Below, in pieces: positions 46,122-54,621 of a stretch of DNA of 64,000 nucleotides (the first letter of the stretch is position 1; every line of letters begins with the position of its first letter). Below the pieces are notes generated by a model that made no database searches, was not told the origin of the DNA, and saw only the letters and a list, made by a program, of their open reading frames with translations. The position numbers were made by a program, and so were the translations under genes. Source of the stretch: Trebonia sp963843745 (GTDB lineage: Bacteria; Actinomycetota; Actinomycetes; Streptosporangiales; Streptosporangiaceae); contig CAWJLP010000006.1 in the NCBI GenBank assembly GCA_963843745.1, positions 496,001 to 560,000 of the forward strand, read 5' to 3'.

Positions 46122-46373
46122 GTGCCGAAGTCCCGCGTCCGGAAGAAGCAGGTCTACACGCCGCCGCCCACGCGGTCGGCGCGGAAGGCGGTCAGCCCGC
46201 CATGGCTCGCGCCTACCATGCTGGCCTGCTTCCTGATCGGGCTGGCCTGGATCGCGCTCTATTACGTCACCCAGGCGAGCATGCCCGGGCTTTCCGCGCT
46301 CGGCGGGTGGAACCTGGTCTGCGGGTTCGTGCTGATCGTGGTCGGCGTGGTGCTCGCCACCAAGTGGCGGTAG
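46122..46373 (+). CDS. crgA: Cell division protein CrgA
   Basis: An 83-residue protein with two membrane helices. PKSRVRKKQVYTPPP is the basic N-terminus, then WLAPTMLACFLIGLAWIALYY and WNLVCGFVLIVVGVVLATKW. It bridges FtsZ, FtsI and FtsQ at the septum in relatives. GTG 46122 has AGGAGG 6 nt upstream. Its position after pknB is conserved in actinobacteria. Confidence 0.95.
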   Translation: MPKSRVRKKQVYTPPPTRSARKAVSPPWLAPTMLACFLIGLAWIALYYVTQASMPGLSALGGWNLVCGFVLIVVGVVLATKWR

Positions 46374-46378
46374 CCGCG

Positions 46379-47284
46379 CTACGCGGTGAGCTGACCGGTC
46401 CTGATCACTCCGGCGATGACCATCAGGACCACAAGCAGGACGGTCGCGGCCACCTGGAACGCCACCCGGTTTTTGCGAGGTGCGTACGCATAAGCTGCGG
46501 TGAGCAGCGCGCCGGTGACCAGCCCACCGATATGGTCTTGCCAGGCGATCGTGCTGTGGTAGTAGAAGCTGAATCCCAGGTTGATGGCGATCAGCAGGAC
46601 GATCCCTCGGCTGTCGAGGCGGAGCCGCCGGCTGACAACGAACCAGGCGCCGAACAGGCCGTAGATCGCGCCCGACGCACCGGCGGCCAGCCCTATCGGC
46701 ACCAGGTAGTAGTACATGAGCGATCCGCCGACCGCGCTGAGCAGGTAGACCGCCAGGTATCGGATCTTGCCCAGCAGACGCTCGAGTTCCGGGCCGAGGA
46801 TGAACAGCGCCCACAAGTTGAACGCGATGTCCAGCAGCCCTAGGCCGCCGATGCTCGTTCCCGGCGCGGTGAACGCGGAAGTAATCAGCCGGTACCACTG
46901 GCCGCCGGCAACTCCGGACTGAACGCCGACCGGTGTGCCCACCGGTGACGAGATCATGCCCAGGTCGTACAGCAGGCTGGGCCTCGCCACCTCGGCGAGG
47001 AACACCAGGACGTTGATCGCGACCAGGGTCCAGGTGACCGTGGCAGAGCGAGAGGGCCGGCCGCCGAACACCGTCCTGGCCGCCCGGGCGCCCTGCCCGC
47101 CCTGACCGGTAGCGCCGCGCACGCAGTCGACGCACTGCTGCCCGACTGCCGCATCGCGCAGGCAGTCGGGGCAGGCGTGACGGCCGCACCGGACGCAGGA
47201 GACCCACGTCTCCCGGCCTGGATGCCGGTAACAGGTGGGCGGGGTGTCCTGCCCGGTGGGGCTGGCTTGGTCCGGCGCGGTCAC
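46379..47284 (-). CDS. Rhomboid family intramembrane serine protease with N-terminal zinc ribbon
   Basis: A 301-residue protein. The cytoplasmic N-terminus has a B-box-like cysteine/histidine cluster (CYRHPGRETWVSCVRCGRHA, CPDCLRDAAVGQQCVDCV). Six membrane helices follow. The catalytic Ser is in GASGAIYGLFGAW and the catalytic His in WQDHIGGLVTGAL. Substrates are unknown. The neighbours crgA and ppiA are conserved next to rhomboid genes in Streptomyces-like genomes. Confidence 0.92.
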   Translation of the reverse strand: MTAPDQASPTGQDTPPTCYRHPGRETWVSCVRCGRHACPDCLRDAAVGQQCVDCVRGATGQGGQGARAARTVFGGRPSRSATVTWTLVAINVLVFLAEVARPSLLYDLGMISSPVGTPVGVQSGVAGGQWYRLITSAFTAPGTSIGGLGLLDIAFNLWALFILGPELERLLGKIRYLAVYLLSAVGGSLMYYYLVPIGLAAGASGAIYGLFGAWFVVSRRLRLDSRGIVLLIAINLGFSFYYHSTIAWQDHIGGLVTGALLTAAYAYAPRKNRVAFQVAATVLLVVLMVIAGVIRTGQLTA

Positions 47285-47299
47285 AGCGGTTGCCGTTAA

Positions 47300-47818
47300 C
47301 TAGCCGCGCTGGATGGTGACCGACTGCAGCACCACGTCGGTCACCGGGCGGTCGCCGGGCACGGTTTGCACCCGGCTGATCTTGTCCACCACGTCGGCGC
47401 CGTCGATGACCTCGCCGAAGATGGTGTGCTTGCCGTTGAGCCACGGCGTCGCCCCGACCGTGATGAAGAACTGGGAGCCGTTGGTGCCCGGGCCCGCGTT
47501 CGCCATCGCCAGCAGGTACGGCTTGTCGAACCGCAGGTCGGGGTGGATCTCGTCGGCGAACTTGTACCCAGGGCCGCCGGTGCCGGTGCCGAGCGGGTCG
47601 CCGCCCTGGATCATGAACCCGGGGATCACCCGGTGGAAAATCGTGCCGTCGTAGAGCTTGTCCTTCGTCCGGACCCGGGTCTGGGGATCCGTCCACTCCT
47701 TGCCGCCCTCGGCCAGCTCGACAAAGTTCCGCACGGTCTTCGGCGCGTAGTCAGGGAAGAGCCGGACGGTGACCGTCCCCTGCGTCGTCGTCAGCGTCGC
47801 GGTCAGCGTTTCGGTCAT
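47300..47818 (-). CDS. ppiA: Cyclophilin-type peptidyl-prolyl cis-trans isomerase
   Basis: A 172-residue cytoplasmic cyclophilin without a signal peptide. VRLFPDYAPKTVRNFVELA, YDGTIFHRVIPGFMIQGGDP and GTNGSQFFITVGATPWLNGK are the active-site segments, with the catalytic Arg in FHRV. HTIFGEVIDGADVVDKI closes the fold. It catalyses proline isomerisation during protein folding. It is divergent from the Ala-rich protein gene. Confidence 0.95.
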   Translation of the reverse strand: MTETLTATLTTTQGTVTVRLFPDYAPKTVRNFVELAEGGKEWTDPQTRVRTKDKLYDGTIFHRVIPGFMIQGGDPLGTGTGGPGYKFADEIHPDLRFDKPYLLAMANAGPGTNGSQFFITVGATPWLNGKHTIFGEVIDGADVVDKISRVQTVPGDRPVTDVVLQSVTIQRG

Positions 47819-47978
47819 GCGTATCGACTCCGGTTCGTCTCCTGGCCGGCCTTTCCGGCCATCGTTCGCGGCACTAATCCCGCACCTATCACCGTACCGG
47901 CTCCGCGCGCTGATGGTTGAACGCCTCGTGTTAGGGAACTGTGACCTAGCGAGAGCGAGAGAGATAGGAGGGTAAATC

Positions 47979-48599
47979 GTGTTCTACGCGAAGGCAGACA
48001 ATCAGGCCAGCGGGTCCAGCATCGCCATCCGGGCACGGGACGCCGGCGTCGCCGCGGCGAAGGCCGCGGCCGCGAGCACGGCGGCGCAGGCCGCCGCGGC
48101 CGCCGCGCAGAGCGCCGCGCGCACCGCCGCCCAGACCGCCGCGACGGCCGCCCAGGCCGCCGCGCAGCAGATGAACAGCGCCGCCCAGACGGCGGCGGCG
48201 AACGTCAGCCAGGGCACCAAGCAGGGCGTGTACACCGCCCGCAGCTGGGCCGCCCCGAGGCTGGAAAGCGCCGCCGACTACGTCACCGCGACCGCGGCTC
48301 CGACGGTTTCTTCGGCATTGCGGAGCACGGCGCAGCAGGTCAGGCCGCCGGCACCCCGGAGGGGGATACGGTCGGCACTTACCTGGTCGCTTCTCGGCGC
48401 GGCCATCGCCGCCGCGCTCGGCGCGGCCGGCGCGATGATCTGGAAGCGTTACCAGGCCGCGATGGCCGCCGACACCGAGGTGGACGAGGCCGGGGAGACG
48501 CCAGCCCCGGCCGACGCCGCCAAGACGGACTCGGCGCCCGAGGCCGGGACCGGCACCGATGCGGGGGTGAACGGCCGGGTTTCCGCGTCCGGCTGGTGA
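47979..48599 (+). CDS. Alanine-rich membrane-anchored protein, DUF5324-like
   Basis: A 206-residue protein whose middle is a long Ala/Gln heptad-like helix (AAKAAAASTAAQAAAAAAQS style). One transmembrane helix at about 133-155 (SLLGAAIAAALGAAGAMIW) and an acidic Asp/Ala/Pro tail follow. GTG 47979 has AGGAGGG 7 nt upstream. A similar protein sits beside the ppiA gene in Streptomyces. Function is unknown. Confidence 0.75.
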   Translation: MFYAKADNQASGSSIAIRARDAGVAAAKAAAASTAAQAAAAAAQSAARTAAQTAATAAQAAAQQMNSAAQTAAANVSQGTKQGVYTARSWAAPRLESAADYVTATAAPTVSSALRSTAQQVRPPAPRRGIRSALTWSLLGAAIAAALGAAGAMIWKRYQAAMAADTEVDEAGETPAPADAAKTDSAPEAGTGTDAGVNGRVSASGW

Positions 48600-48721
48600 C
48601 GTCAGCGCCGCAGCTGGCCTTAACCGGTTCTGAAGGTATGATCCGATACGGTCTGTTCGTCGGCTAGGTGTGCAGAACCAGTCTCACGCCGCCGTTCGCA
48701 CACATCTGCGGAGTGAACACC

Positions 48722-50260
48722 GTGAGTGACCGGGACTTGCGAGCCCCCGGGGTAACCCGGGGGCTCGTCTGGACCGCGGCGGCCTGCATCACCGTTTCGC
48801 TTCTCGTGATGATCGGCATTGCCGTCGCGGGACCTTCTATCAGCGTGCCAGCAATGGCGCGCACGTCGGGCGGACCGCCCTGGTGGGCCTCGCTTGGCCT
48901 GCCAGACGACTTTGTGCTGTTCACGCTCTGGGCAGCGGCGATCCTGGCCGCCGTCGGCGTGGGCGCCGGCCTGCTCGCTGTCGCGCGCGGCGCGCGGCCG
49001 CCAGTGAAACCGCTGCTCGCTGCCTCGTTCATCGCCATCGCCGTGTTCACCGTCCTCGCGCCGGCCGGCACCACGGACACCCAGTCGTACGCGATCGACG
49101 GCAACATGGTGGTTCTCGGCCACAGCCCGTACGTCGACACGCCGAAGCAGATGGCGCACCTCGGCGACAAGCTCGCGAAGAACAGCCCGGCCACCTGGCA
49201 GCAGTCGCTGTCGGACTACGGTCCGGTCGCGACCGCCGAGGAGTGGGTGTCCGCCGAGCTCGGCGGCGCCTCCATGGCGGCGATCACGTTCTGGCTGAAA
49301 CTGTGGGTGGCGATCGCCTTCGGCGCTGTCGTGCTGATGCTGGACCGGCTGTGCCGCGGCGACCCGGCGATGCGATTGCGCGCGCACCTGCTCTGGTCGG
49401 TGAACCCGCTGCTGCTGTGGGAGATCGTGGCCAGCGGGCACATCGACGGGCTGGCGGCCGCCTTCGGCCTGGCCGGCGTGGCGCTTCTGTGGTTCCGGCC
49501 CCCGGACATCAGTCCCGTGCTGTGGCGCTGCCTGGCGGCCGGGGCACTGCTCGGCGCCGCCGCCGCCGTCAAGTCCCCGTTCGCGCTGTTCGCTGTCGGA
49601 GCGCTGTGGGCGGTGCGCAGGTCGCCGGTCGCGATCGGGACCGTCATCGCCGGATGGGTCGCAGTGGTCGTCCCCTCGTACGTGATCGCCGGGATGCCCG
49701 CTGTCCGGGTGCTGTTCACCCGTGGCCGCAGCCAGGTCACCTGGGACAACCTGTACCAGGTGTTCTACCGCCCGTTCGGCCTCGCCGGGCCGTCCGGCAC
49801 GGACCACATCCCCGCGCACCTGGCCACGATCGCGCTGCTCTGCTTCGTGATCGTCGCGGTGCTCGCGTTCTTCCGGCTGCCTGACGCCGTGCCGGGACGG
49901 CCCGCCGTCACCCCGGCGCTGGCCTTGAGCCTGGCCTTCATCTTCTTCTACCCGTTCCAGCGCCCGTGGTACGACGTCATGATCATCGTGCTGCTCGCGC
50001 TCTACCCCAGATCGTGGCTTGACTGGGTGGTCCTGGTCCGGCTGTGCTTCGGCGCCATCACCTACATGGAGTCCGCGATAGTGCCGCACTACAAGTGGGT
50101 GGAGCAAGTCCAGTTGTTCCAGGGCGAGTGGATCACCCCCGCCGTCCGGCTGCTCACCGCGGCGGCGCTGGTCTGGATGTGCGTGACAGGACGCTGGGGA
50201 CTGGCGCCGACGGAGGCGAGATCGGACGTCAGGCCGCCGGTCCTGCAACCGCAGACCTGA
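48722..50260 (+). CDS. GT-C mannosyltransferase-like membrane protein (MptB type)
   Basis: A 512-residue polytopic protein related to the one at 27401-29029. GTTDTQSYAIDGNMVVLGHS followed by PYVD is the acidic first loop, LLWSVNPLLLWEIVASGHID is the GT-C hallmark and KSPFALFAVGALWAV follows. YPFQRPWYDVMIIVLLALYP is the conserved C-terminal loop. It probably uses polyprenyl-phosphate mannose to extend an alpha-1,6 mannan outside the membrane. GTG 48722 has GGAG 8 nt upstream; GTG 48713 is possible. Confidence 0.85.
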   Translation: MSDRDLRAPGVTRGLVWTAAACITVSLLVMIGIAVAGPSISVPAMARTSGGPPWWASLGLPDDFVLFTLWAAAILAAVGVGAGLLAVARGARPPVKPLLAASFIAIAVFTVLAPAGTTDTQSYAIDGNMVVLGHSPYVDTPKQMAHLGDKLAKNSPATWQQSLSDYGPVATAEEWVSAELGGASMAAITFWLKLWVAIAFGAVVLMLDRLCRGDPAMRLRAHLLWSVNPLLLWEIVASGHIDGLAAAFGLAGVALLWFRPPDISPVLWRCLAAGALLGAAAAVKSPFALFAVGALWAVRRSPVAIGTVIAGWVAVVVPSYVIAGMPAVRVLFTRGRSQVTWDNLYQVFYRPFGLAGPSGTDHIPAHLATIALLCFVIVAVLAFFRLPDAVPGRPAVTPALALSLAFIFFYPFQRPWYDVMIIVLLALYPRSWLDWVVLVRLCFGAITYMESAIVPHYKWVEQVQLFQGEWITPAVRLLTAAALVWMCVTGRWGLAPTEARSDVRPPVLQPQT

Positions 50261-50269
50261 ACCCACGAC

Positions 50270-50314
50270 TGTGGATAACCGTGTGCGCACCACTGTGCGT
50301 AACTCTGTGGATAA
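50270..50314. promoter_or_regulatory. Cluster of DnaA-box sequences between convergent genes
   Basis: tgtggataa, the complement of the classical box TTATCCACA, occurs perfectly at 50270-50278 and 50306-50314, with the near match tgtgcgtaa at 50294-50302. All have the same orientation and are spaced 24 and 12 bp start to start. The 102-bp gap between two convergent genes needs no promoter. A DnaA-titration or replication-control site is plausible. It is not oriC: no AT-rich unwinding region or dnaA gene is present. Confidence 0.55.
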
Positions 50315-50362
50315 CTGATTACTGGCCGGTTATCTCCCGGGGGACGACCCCCCGTACCCCCG

Positions 50363-53131
50363 CTAACCTGAACCGGTCGTCGACCGGTTCAGGTATTCCA
50401 GGGGCCAGCGGCAGTCGATGAACTCGCTGAGCAGCGGGGCCAGCGGCCCGGTGCTCTCGATGGCTGACGGGCGTGCCGCGCCGAACGCCACCGCCTCCGT
50501 CACAGGCCCGGCCAGCAGCCATTCGGGTTCATCCGCCGGGCACAGCCACTGGTCGCGGTCCGCCCTGGCGCGGATCGCGGCCTGGGCGTGGCGAGCAAGC
50601 GCGCCTGGCCTCCGCACCGACGGGCGTGCGGCTACCGCCGCGTCGACCGCGTGGGCGGTGGCGCACTGACTCACCCGGGGCGCCAGCTCCCTGAACCTGG
50701 CGAGGACGGCGGGCTTGGGCACCGGGACCGGCCACCCGGTCAGGTGCGCGAGCACGGCGAGCTCCGCCCACAGCCGGGCCCAGGGGAAGTCGCCGAGCGC
50801 GCGCTGGGCCGCGCGCATGTCCCGCAGCGTGCACGGCCGGGCCGCGCACTCGGCCCCGCAGGTGGCGGACCTCGGGGTGACCACGGACCTGGCATCGAGG
50901 GTGGCACCGGCAGTCGCCATCTCCCGTTCCGAACCGTCTTTCATCTTCACGAGCACAGGGAAGTCCATGCCGTCACGGAAAACGGCCGCCTGCCCGGGGG
51001 CGAGCGTGACGAGGAAGCGGGACTGGCTTTGCGTCGCGTTCATCGTGGCGCCGACCGCATCCCGGTCATCGGCGGCGGGGAGCCGGTGGGTGATCTTGAC
51101 CGCGGTGTTCTTTATGGCGTCGGGGACCAGGCGGGCCGGAATCTGCTCGGCGATCACCAGGCCCTCACCGTAGGCGCGGATCTCCGCGAGCAGGCCGGCG
51201 AACATCTCGACGGCGTGCCCGGCGGCGCCGGCCCCCGACTGCCCGTCCGGCTCCGGACGGCGCAGCAGCCGGTGCGCCTCTTCCACAACCGTCAGGTGGC
51301 GGAGTCCGGTCACGGCAGGGCCGGTCCGGTGAGCCAGCCGCAGGTGCTCGGCCAGCCTGATAAGAACGGTGCCCATCAGGAAGGCCTTGTCCGCGTCGTC
51401 TCCGACGTCCTCGATCTCGAGCACGACGTTCTTCCGCAGCAGGGCGCCGAAGTCGATCGGGTGACCGCCCTCGAGGAACCGGCCGGTCGTGCCGAGCCGC
51501 AGGCTCGCCAGCCTGACCCTGATGAAACCGAGCACGTCGTCGGTGATCCGCTGGCTATAGCCGATCTCGGTGACCACACGCTCGGCGGCGCGCTGAAGGG
51601 CGGTAAGCGTCGGATAAGCGGGTTCACCCGTGCACGGCTCGCCGAGCGCCAGATCCCAGCCGGCCTCCTCGTACGCCCGGGTCAGGGCGGCGCTGAGCAC
51701 CTGCGGGAACGGCTCCTCGGAGCGGAACGCGGCGATGAACAGCGCCCGGACCAGGTCCGCGTGCGTCTGCAGCGGAAACCTGTGACCGCTGGCGTCCGCG
51801 GCGGGTTCGAGCGGGTTCAGCCCGGCCGCGACCGCGTCCGGCTCGCCAGGCCTGATCCTGATGACCTCCGCGCCTGGCAGCCGGCTGGCCATCAGCCGGT
51901 ACTCGGCCTTGGCGGGCTCGATGACGAGCCACGGGATGTGCTGCCCGGTGGCGGCCTCGAGCAGGGACCTGACGGTCTGCGACTTGCCCGCACCCGTCGC
52001 CCCGCACACGAACACGTGCCTGTTGAGCGAGTCCCGCGACAGCGTGAACGCCCCGGCGGGCATCATGTTGCGATCGAGCACCTCGCCGAGCGGGATGCCG
52101 CCGTCTGCTTCCGCTGACTCCAGGGGCCCAGGGGCGGCCTCTGGGGTGACGTCGAAGTCGGGGCGGAGGGCCAGGCGGATTCCCGGGACCTCGCGGTCCG
52201 GCGGCCTGGCGAGCGCGGCCAGCAGCTCGGTGGATCCGCAGAATGGCGCCGCCGGGGTAGCGTCGCCGCCCGGCATGCCGGCCTGTTCCCCGGGCCGGCC
52301 ATCCGGCGCCACCGGGCTCAGCGCGTACGGCAGCCCGTCGAGTCCCGCTGACGCACAGAACAGCCCGGCCACTCGCGCCGCGCTCCCCGCGTCGCACCCG
52401 CCTGCCAGCACGCGGATGCGCCAGAAACCGGTGGATGCCCCTCGTTCGAGCTCGGCGTGCCGGTCCTTGAGCCGCTCCGCTTCCACCGCCCGCTCGGGGA
52501 ACCGGTCCGCCGCACCCTCGGCGAGCCGCTGCCGGCGCCCCACCTCGGCTGCCAGCGACCGCAGGTCGGCCGGCCGCAGCGGCGCGGCGACGACGATCCA
52601 GCCGAACGGACCGCTCCAGCTGCCAAGCAGCCCCTCGTCGAGCGACAGCGTGGCATGCCCCGCCGTCCGGCCACCGTGCCTGCGCTCCTCCGCCGGCGCC
52701 AGCAGCCCGTCGCTGATGCCCGCGATCTCCCGCCAGGCGGGCAGCCGGCCGAGCAATTCCGCTAGCTCGCCTGGCGGGAGGAGCGCGGCCCGCGCCCCGC
52801 CGGGCAACGAGAGCAGCACATCCTCGCCGGTCAGCGGACTTCCGGCCAGCGCGTCGCCCGCGGCGACAACCCAAACCGGGCCGCCCGGCGCCAGCCGCAC
52901 CCAGCCGAACGCGACAGCGCCGTCCGCGGCGACGCCATCGGCGACGCCCGCATGATAGGCGGCCACCAGGGCCGCAACGCGCTGCGCCAGCCCCGGGTCG
53001 CTGGTCTCGGCCCGCGGCCCATGCTCGGCTGCCGGCTCATCGCCGCGCCGCGGGATCTCCGTGATCCGGTACGCCGGGAGCCGGCACGGTAGCATCCCCG
53101 CCCAGCCCGTGCTGTCTCGCACCGTAGCCAC
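50363..53131 (-). CDS. Large HerA/FtsK-like P-loop ATPase (DUF87-type)
   Basis: A 922-residue protein. The N-terminal about 350 residues are Ala/Gly/Arg-rich with no recognised domain. The ATPase core has Walker A in FVCGATGAGKSQTVRSLLEA and the strand WLVIEPAKAEYRLM. Later come VVLEIEDVGDDADKAFLMGT, Walker B HLTVVEEAHRLL, and KITHRLPAADDRDAVGATMN, which contains an Arg-finger-like segment. A Cys-rich stretch (CGAECAARPCTLRD) follows. HerA-type motors pump DNA in repair, conjugation or phage defence. No nuclease partner (NurA) or other defence gene is adjacent, so the task is unknown. Confidence 0.78.
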   Translation of the reverse strand: MATVRDSTGWAGMLPCRLPAYRITEIPRRGDEPAAEHGPRAETSDPGLAQRVAALVAAYHAGVADGVAADGAVAFGWVRLAPGGPVWVVAAGDALAGSPLTGEDVLLSLPGGARAALLPPGELAELLGRLPAWREIAGISDGLLAPAEERRHGGRTAGHATLSLDEGLLGSWSGPFGWIVVAAPLRPADLRSLAAEVGRRQRLAEGAADRFPERAVEAERLKDRHAELERGASTGFWRIRVLAGGCDAGSAARVAGLFCASAGLDGLPYALSPVAPDGRPGEQAGMPGGDATPAAPFCGSTELLAALARPPDREVPGIRLALRPDFDVTPEAAPGPLESAEADGGIPLGEVLDRNMMPAGAFTLSRDSLNRHVFVCGATGAGKSQTVRSLLEAATGQHIPWLVIEPAKAEYRLMASRLPGAEVIRIRPGEPDAVAAGLNPLEPAADASGHRFPLQTHADLVRALFIAAFRSEEPFPQVLSAALTRAYEEAGWDLALGEPCTGEPAYPTLTALQRAAERVVTEIGYSQRITDDVLGFIRVRLASLRLGTTGRFLEGGHPIDFGALLRKNVVLEIEDVGDDADKAFLMGTVLIRLAEHLRLAHRTGPAVTGLRHLTVVEEAHRLLRRPEPDGQSGAGAAGHAVEMFAGLLAEIRAYGEGLVIAEQIPARLVPDAIKNTAVKITHRLPAADDRDAVGATMNATQSQSRFLVTLAPGQAAVFRDGMDFPVLVKMKDGSEREMATAGATLDARSVVTPRSATCGAECAARPCTLRDMRAAQRALGDFPWARLWAELAVLAHLTGWPVPVPKPAVLARFRELAPRVSQCATAHAVDAAVAARPSVRRPGALARHAQAAIRARADRDQWLCPADEPEWLLAGPVTEAVAFGAARPSAIESTGPLAPLLSEFIDCRWPLEYLNRSTTGSG

Positions 53132-53262
53132 CTCAACACCGTGAGTCAGAAATTGCCTTCACCGACGATCACGGCTGAACAGCCCGGCCGGCTCAACTAA
53201 AGTCAACCGAAATGCCAGCCCGCCTCTGCGAGCCCACGGCAACGTGGAGTGCGGGGGGTGGC

Positions 53263-54552
53263 TTAGGGGCCAAGGACCTGCTCGAGGTAGGGGTTGGCGA
53301 AGCGGCGGCCGGGGTCCACCTCGTCGCGGACCCGGAGGAAGTCGGCGAACCGGGGGTAAAGCTCACTGAGCTGCGCGGCGTCGCGCGTGTGCATCTTGCC
53401 CCAGTGCGGGCGGCCGCCGACGGCGGCCGCGATCGATTCGAGCGCGCCGAAGTACTCCTGGTACGGCAGTCCCACGTACTGGTGGATCGCCACGTAAGCG
53501 GTGTCCCTGCCGTAGGCGGTGGACAGCCAGATGTCGTCGGCGGCGGCGACGCGGACCTCGACGGGGAACATCACCGGGTCGGCCAGCCGTGGCACCGCGG
53601 CGCGCAGTTCGCCGAGCACGTCGAGGATCGACTCGCGGGGCACCGCGTACTCCGACTCGACGAACCTGACCCGGCGCGGCGTCACGAATACCTGGTGCGA
53701 CGCGGCGGAATACGATCGCTTCGAGAGCGTGCCCGCGGCGAGCCTGTTGAGCGGCTTGACGAGCGAGGGCACCGCGCGCCCGGTACGGCACAGCGCGCCG
53801 AACGCGGCGTTCTCCATCACCTCGTACTCCACGAAACGCCGCCACGCCGGCATTCGCGGCAGTTCGGTCCCCCGGTTGTTGCGCTTCACCAGCGCGTTCT
53901 TGCCGTAGGGGAACCAGTAGAACTCGAAGTGGTCGTTCGACGCCGCGAACTCGCCGAAGCGCTCGAGCACCTCGCCCAGCGGCATCGGCCGCTCATCGGC
54001 GGACAGGTCGAACGCCGGAACGCACTTCAGGGTCACGGTGGAGATCACACCGAGCGCGCCGAGGCCCACCTGGGCGGCGGCGAACAAGTCGGGCCGCTGC
54101 TGCGGCGAGCAGGAGACGACCGACCCGTCCGCGAGGACGAGCTCCAGCGCCGCGACCGCGGTCGCGATGCCGCCGAGCCGGGCGCCGGTGCCGTGCGTGC
54201 CGGTGGAGATCGCCCCCGCGATCGTCTGCGCGTCGATGTCACCGAGGTTCGGCATCGCCAGGCCAAGCACGTCGAGCGCGGCGTTTAGCTGCCGGATCGT
54301 GGTGCCCGACCGGACCGTGACCAGGCCCGAGCCCGCATCCGCCGAGATGACGCCGGCCCACCCGGACAGGTCGAGCGCCGCGCCTGAGGTGGCCGCCGTC
54401 GGCGTGAAGGAGTGCCCGCTGCCGAGCGCCCGCACGGTGAGGCCGGCCGCGGTCGCCTCCTTGACCGCGTCCGCGATCTCCCCGGCGCTGCGCGGCCAGT
54501 ACCGTCGCGCTGGATCCGCGGTCGCTGTCCGTGCCCAGTTCTGCCAAGTCAT
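53263..54552 (-). CDS. FAD-linked aldonolactone oxidase (D-arabinono-1,4-lactone oxidase family)
   Basis: A 429-residue VAO-fold flavoenzyme. MTWQNWARTATADPARRYWP starts it, VRALGSGHSFTPTAATSGAA is the FAD loop with the Gly-Ser-Gly-His motif, and AISTGTHGTGARLGG follows. The ALO signature HWGKMHTRDAAQL is at the C-terminal end. Mycobacterial relatives oxidise L-gulono-1,4-lactone. The gene is divergent from the aldolase-like gene, about 70 bp apart. Confidence 0.9.
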   Translation of the reverse strand: MTWQNWARTATADPARRYWPRSAGEIADAVKEATAAGLTVRALGSGHSFTPTAATSGAALDLSGWAGVISADAGSGLVTVRSGTTIRQLNAALDVLGLAMPNLGDIDAQTIAGAISTGTHGTGARLGGIATAVAALELVLADGSVVSCSPQQRPDLFAAAQVGLGALGVISTVTLKCVPAFDLSADERPMPLGEVLERFGEFAASNDHFEFYWFPYGKNALVKRNNRGTELPRMPAWRRFVEYEVMENAAFGALCRTGRAVPSLVKPLNRLAAGTLSKRSYSAASHQVFVTPRRVRFVESEYAVPRESILDVLGELRAAVPRLADPVMFPVEVRVAAADDIWLSTAYGRDTAYVAIHQYVGLPYQEYFGALESIAAAVGGRPHWGKMHTRDAAQLSELYPRFADFLRVRDEVDPGRRFANPYLEQVLGP

Positions 54553-54599
54553 ATCGGGTGATTTTTCCTGATTTCGATGCCCGTGTGCCTAACCTTGCC

Positions 54600-54619
54600 G
54601 CAGACAGGCTACTGTCTGC
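54600..54619. promoter_or_regulatory. Inverted repeat directly before the PLP aldolase-like gene
   Basis: Arms GCAGACAG (54600-54607) and CTGTCTGC (54612-54619) are a perfect match with a 4-bp centre, ending 2 bp before the ATG. The same TGTCTG/CAGACA words, in the opposite arrangement, lie before the lipoprotein gene at 57165-57176. It may be a regulator site, or the region may be a leaderless promoter. Confidence 0.45.
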
Positions 54620-54621
54620 CT

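Noticed and set aside
44130..47696. A 1188-codon open frame on the minus strand
   Set aside because: It is antisense to pknB and crgA, shows no protein motif, and is the usual by-product of GC-rich third positions.
50270..50314. Calling the DnaA-box cluster the replication origin
   Set aside because: Too few boxes, no AT-rich region, and no dnaA or dnaN gene beside it.
53212..54288. A plus-strand 358-codon open frame
   Set aside because: It is antisense to the aldonolactone oxidase gene, whose FAD and HWGK motifs are unambiguous.
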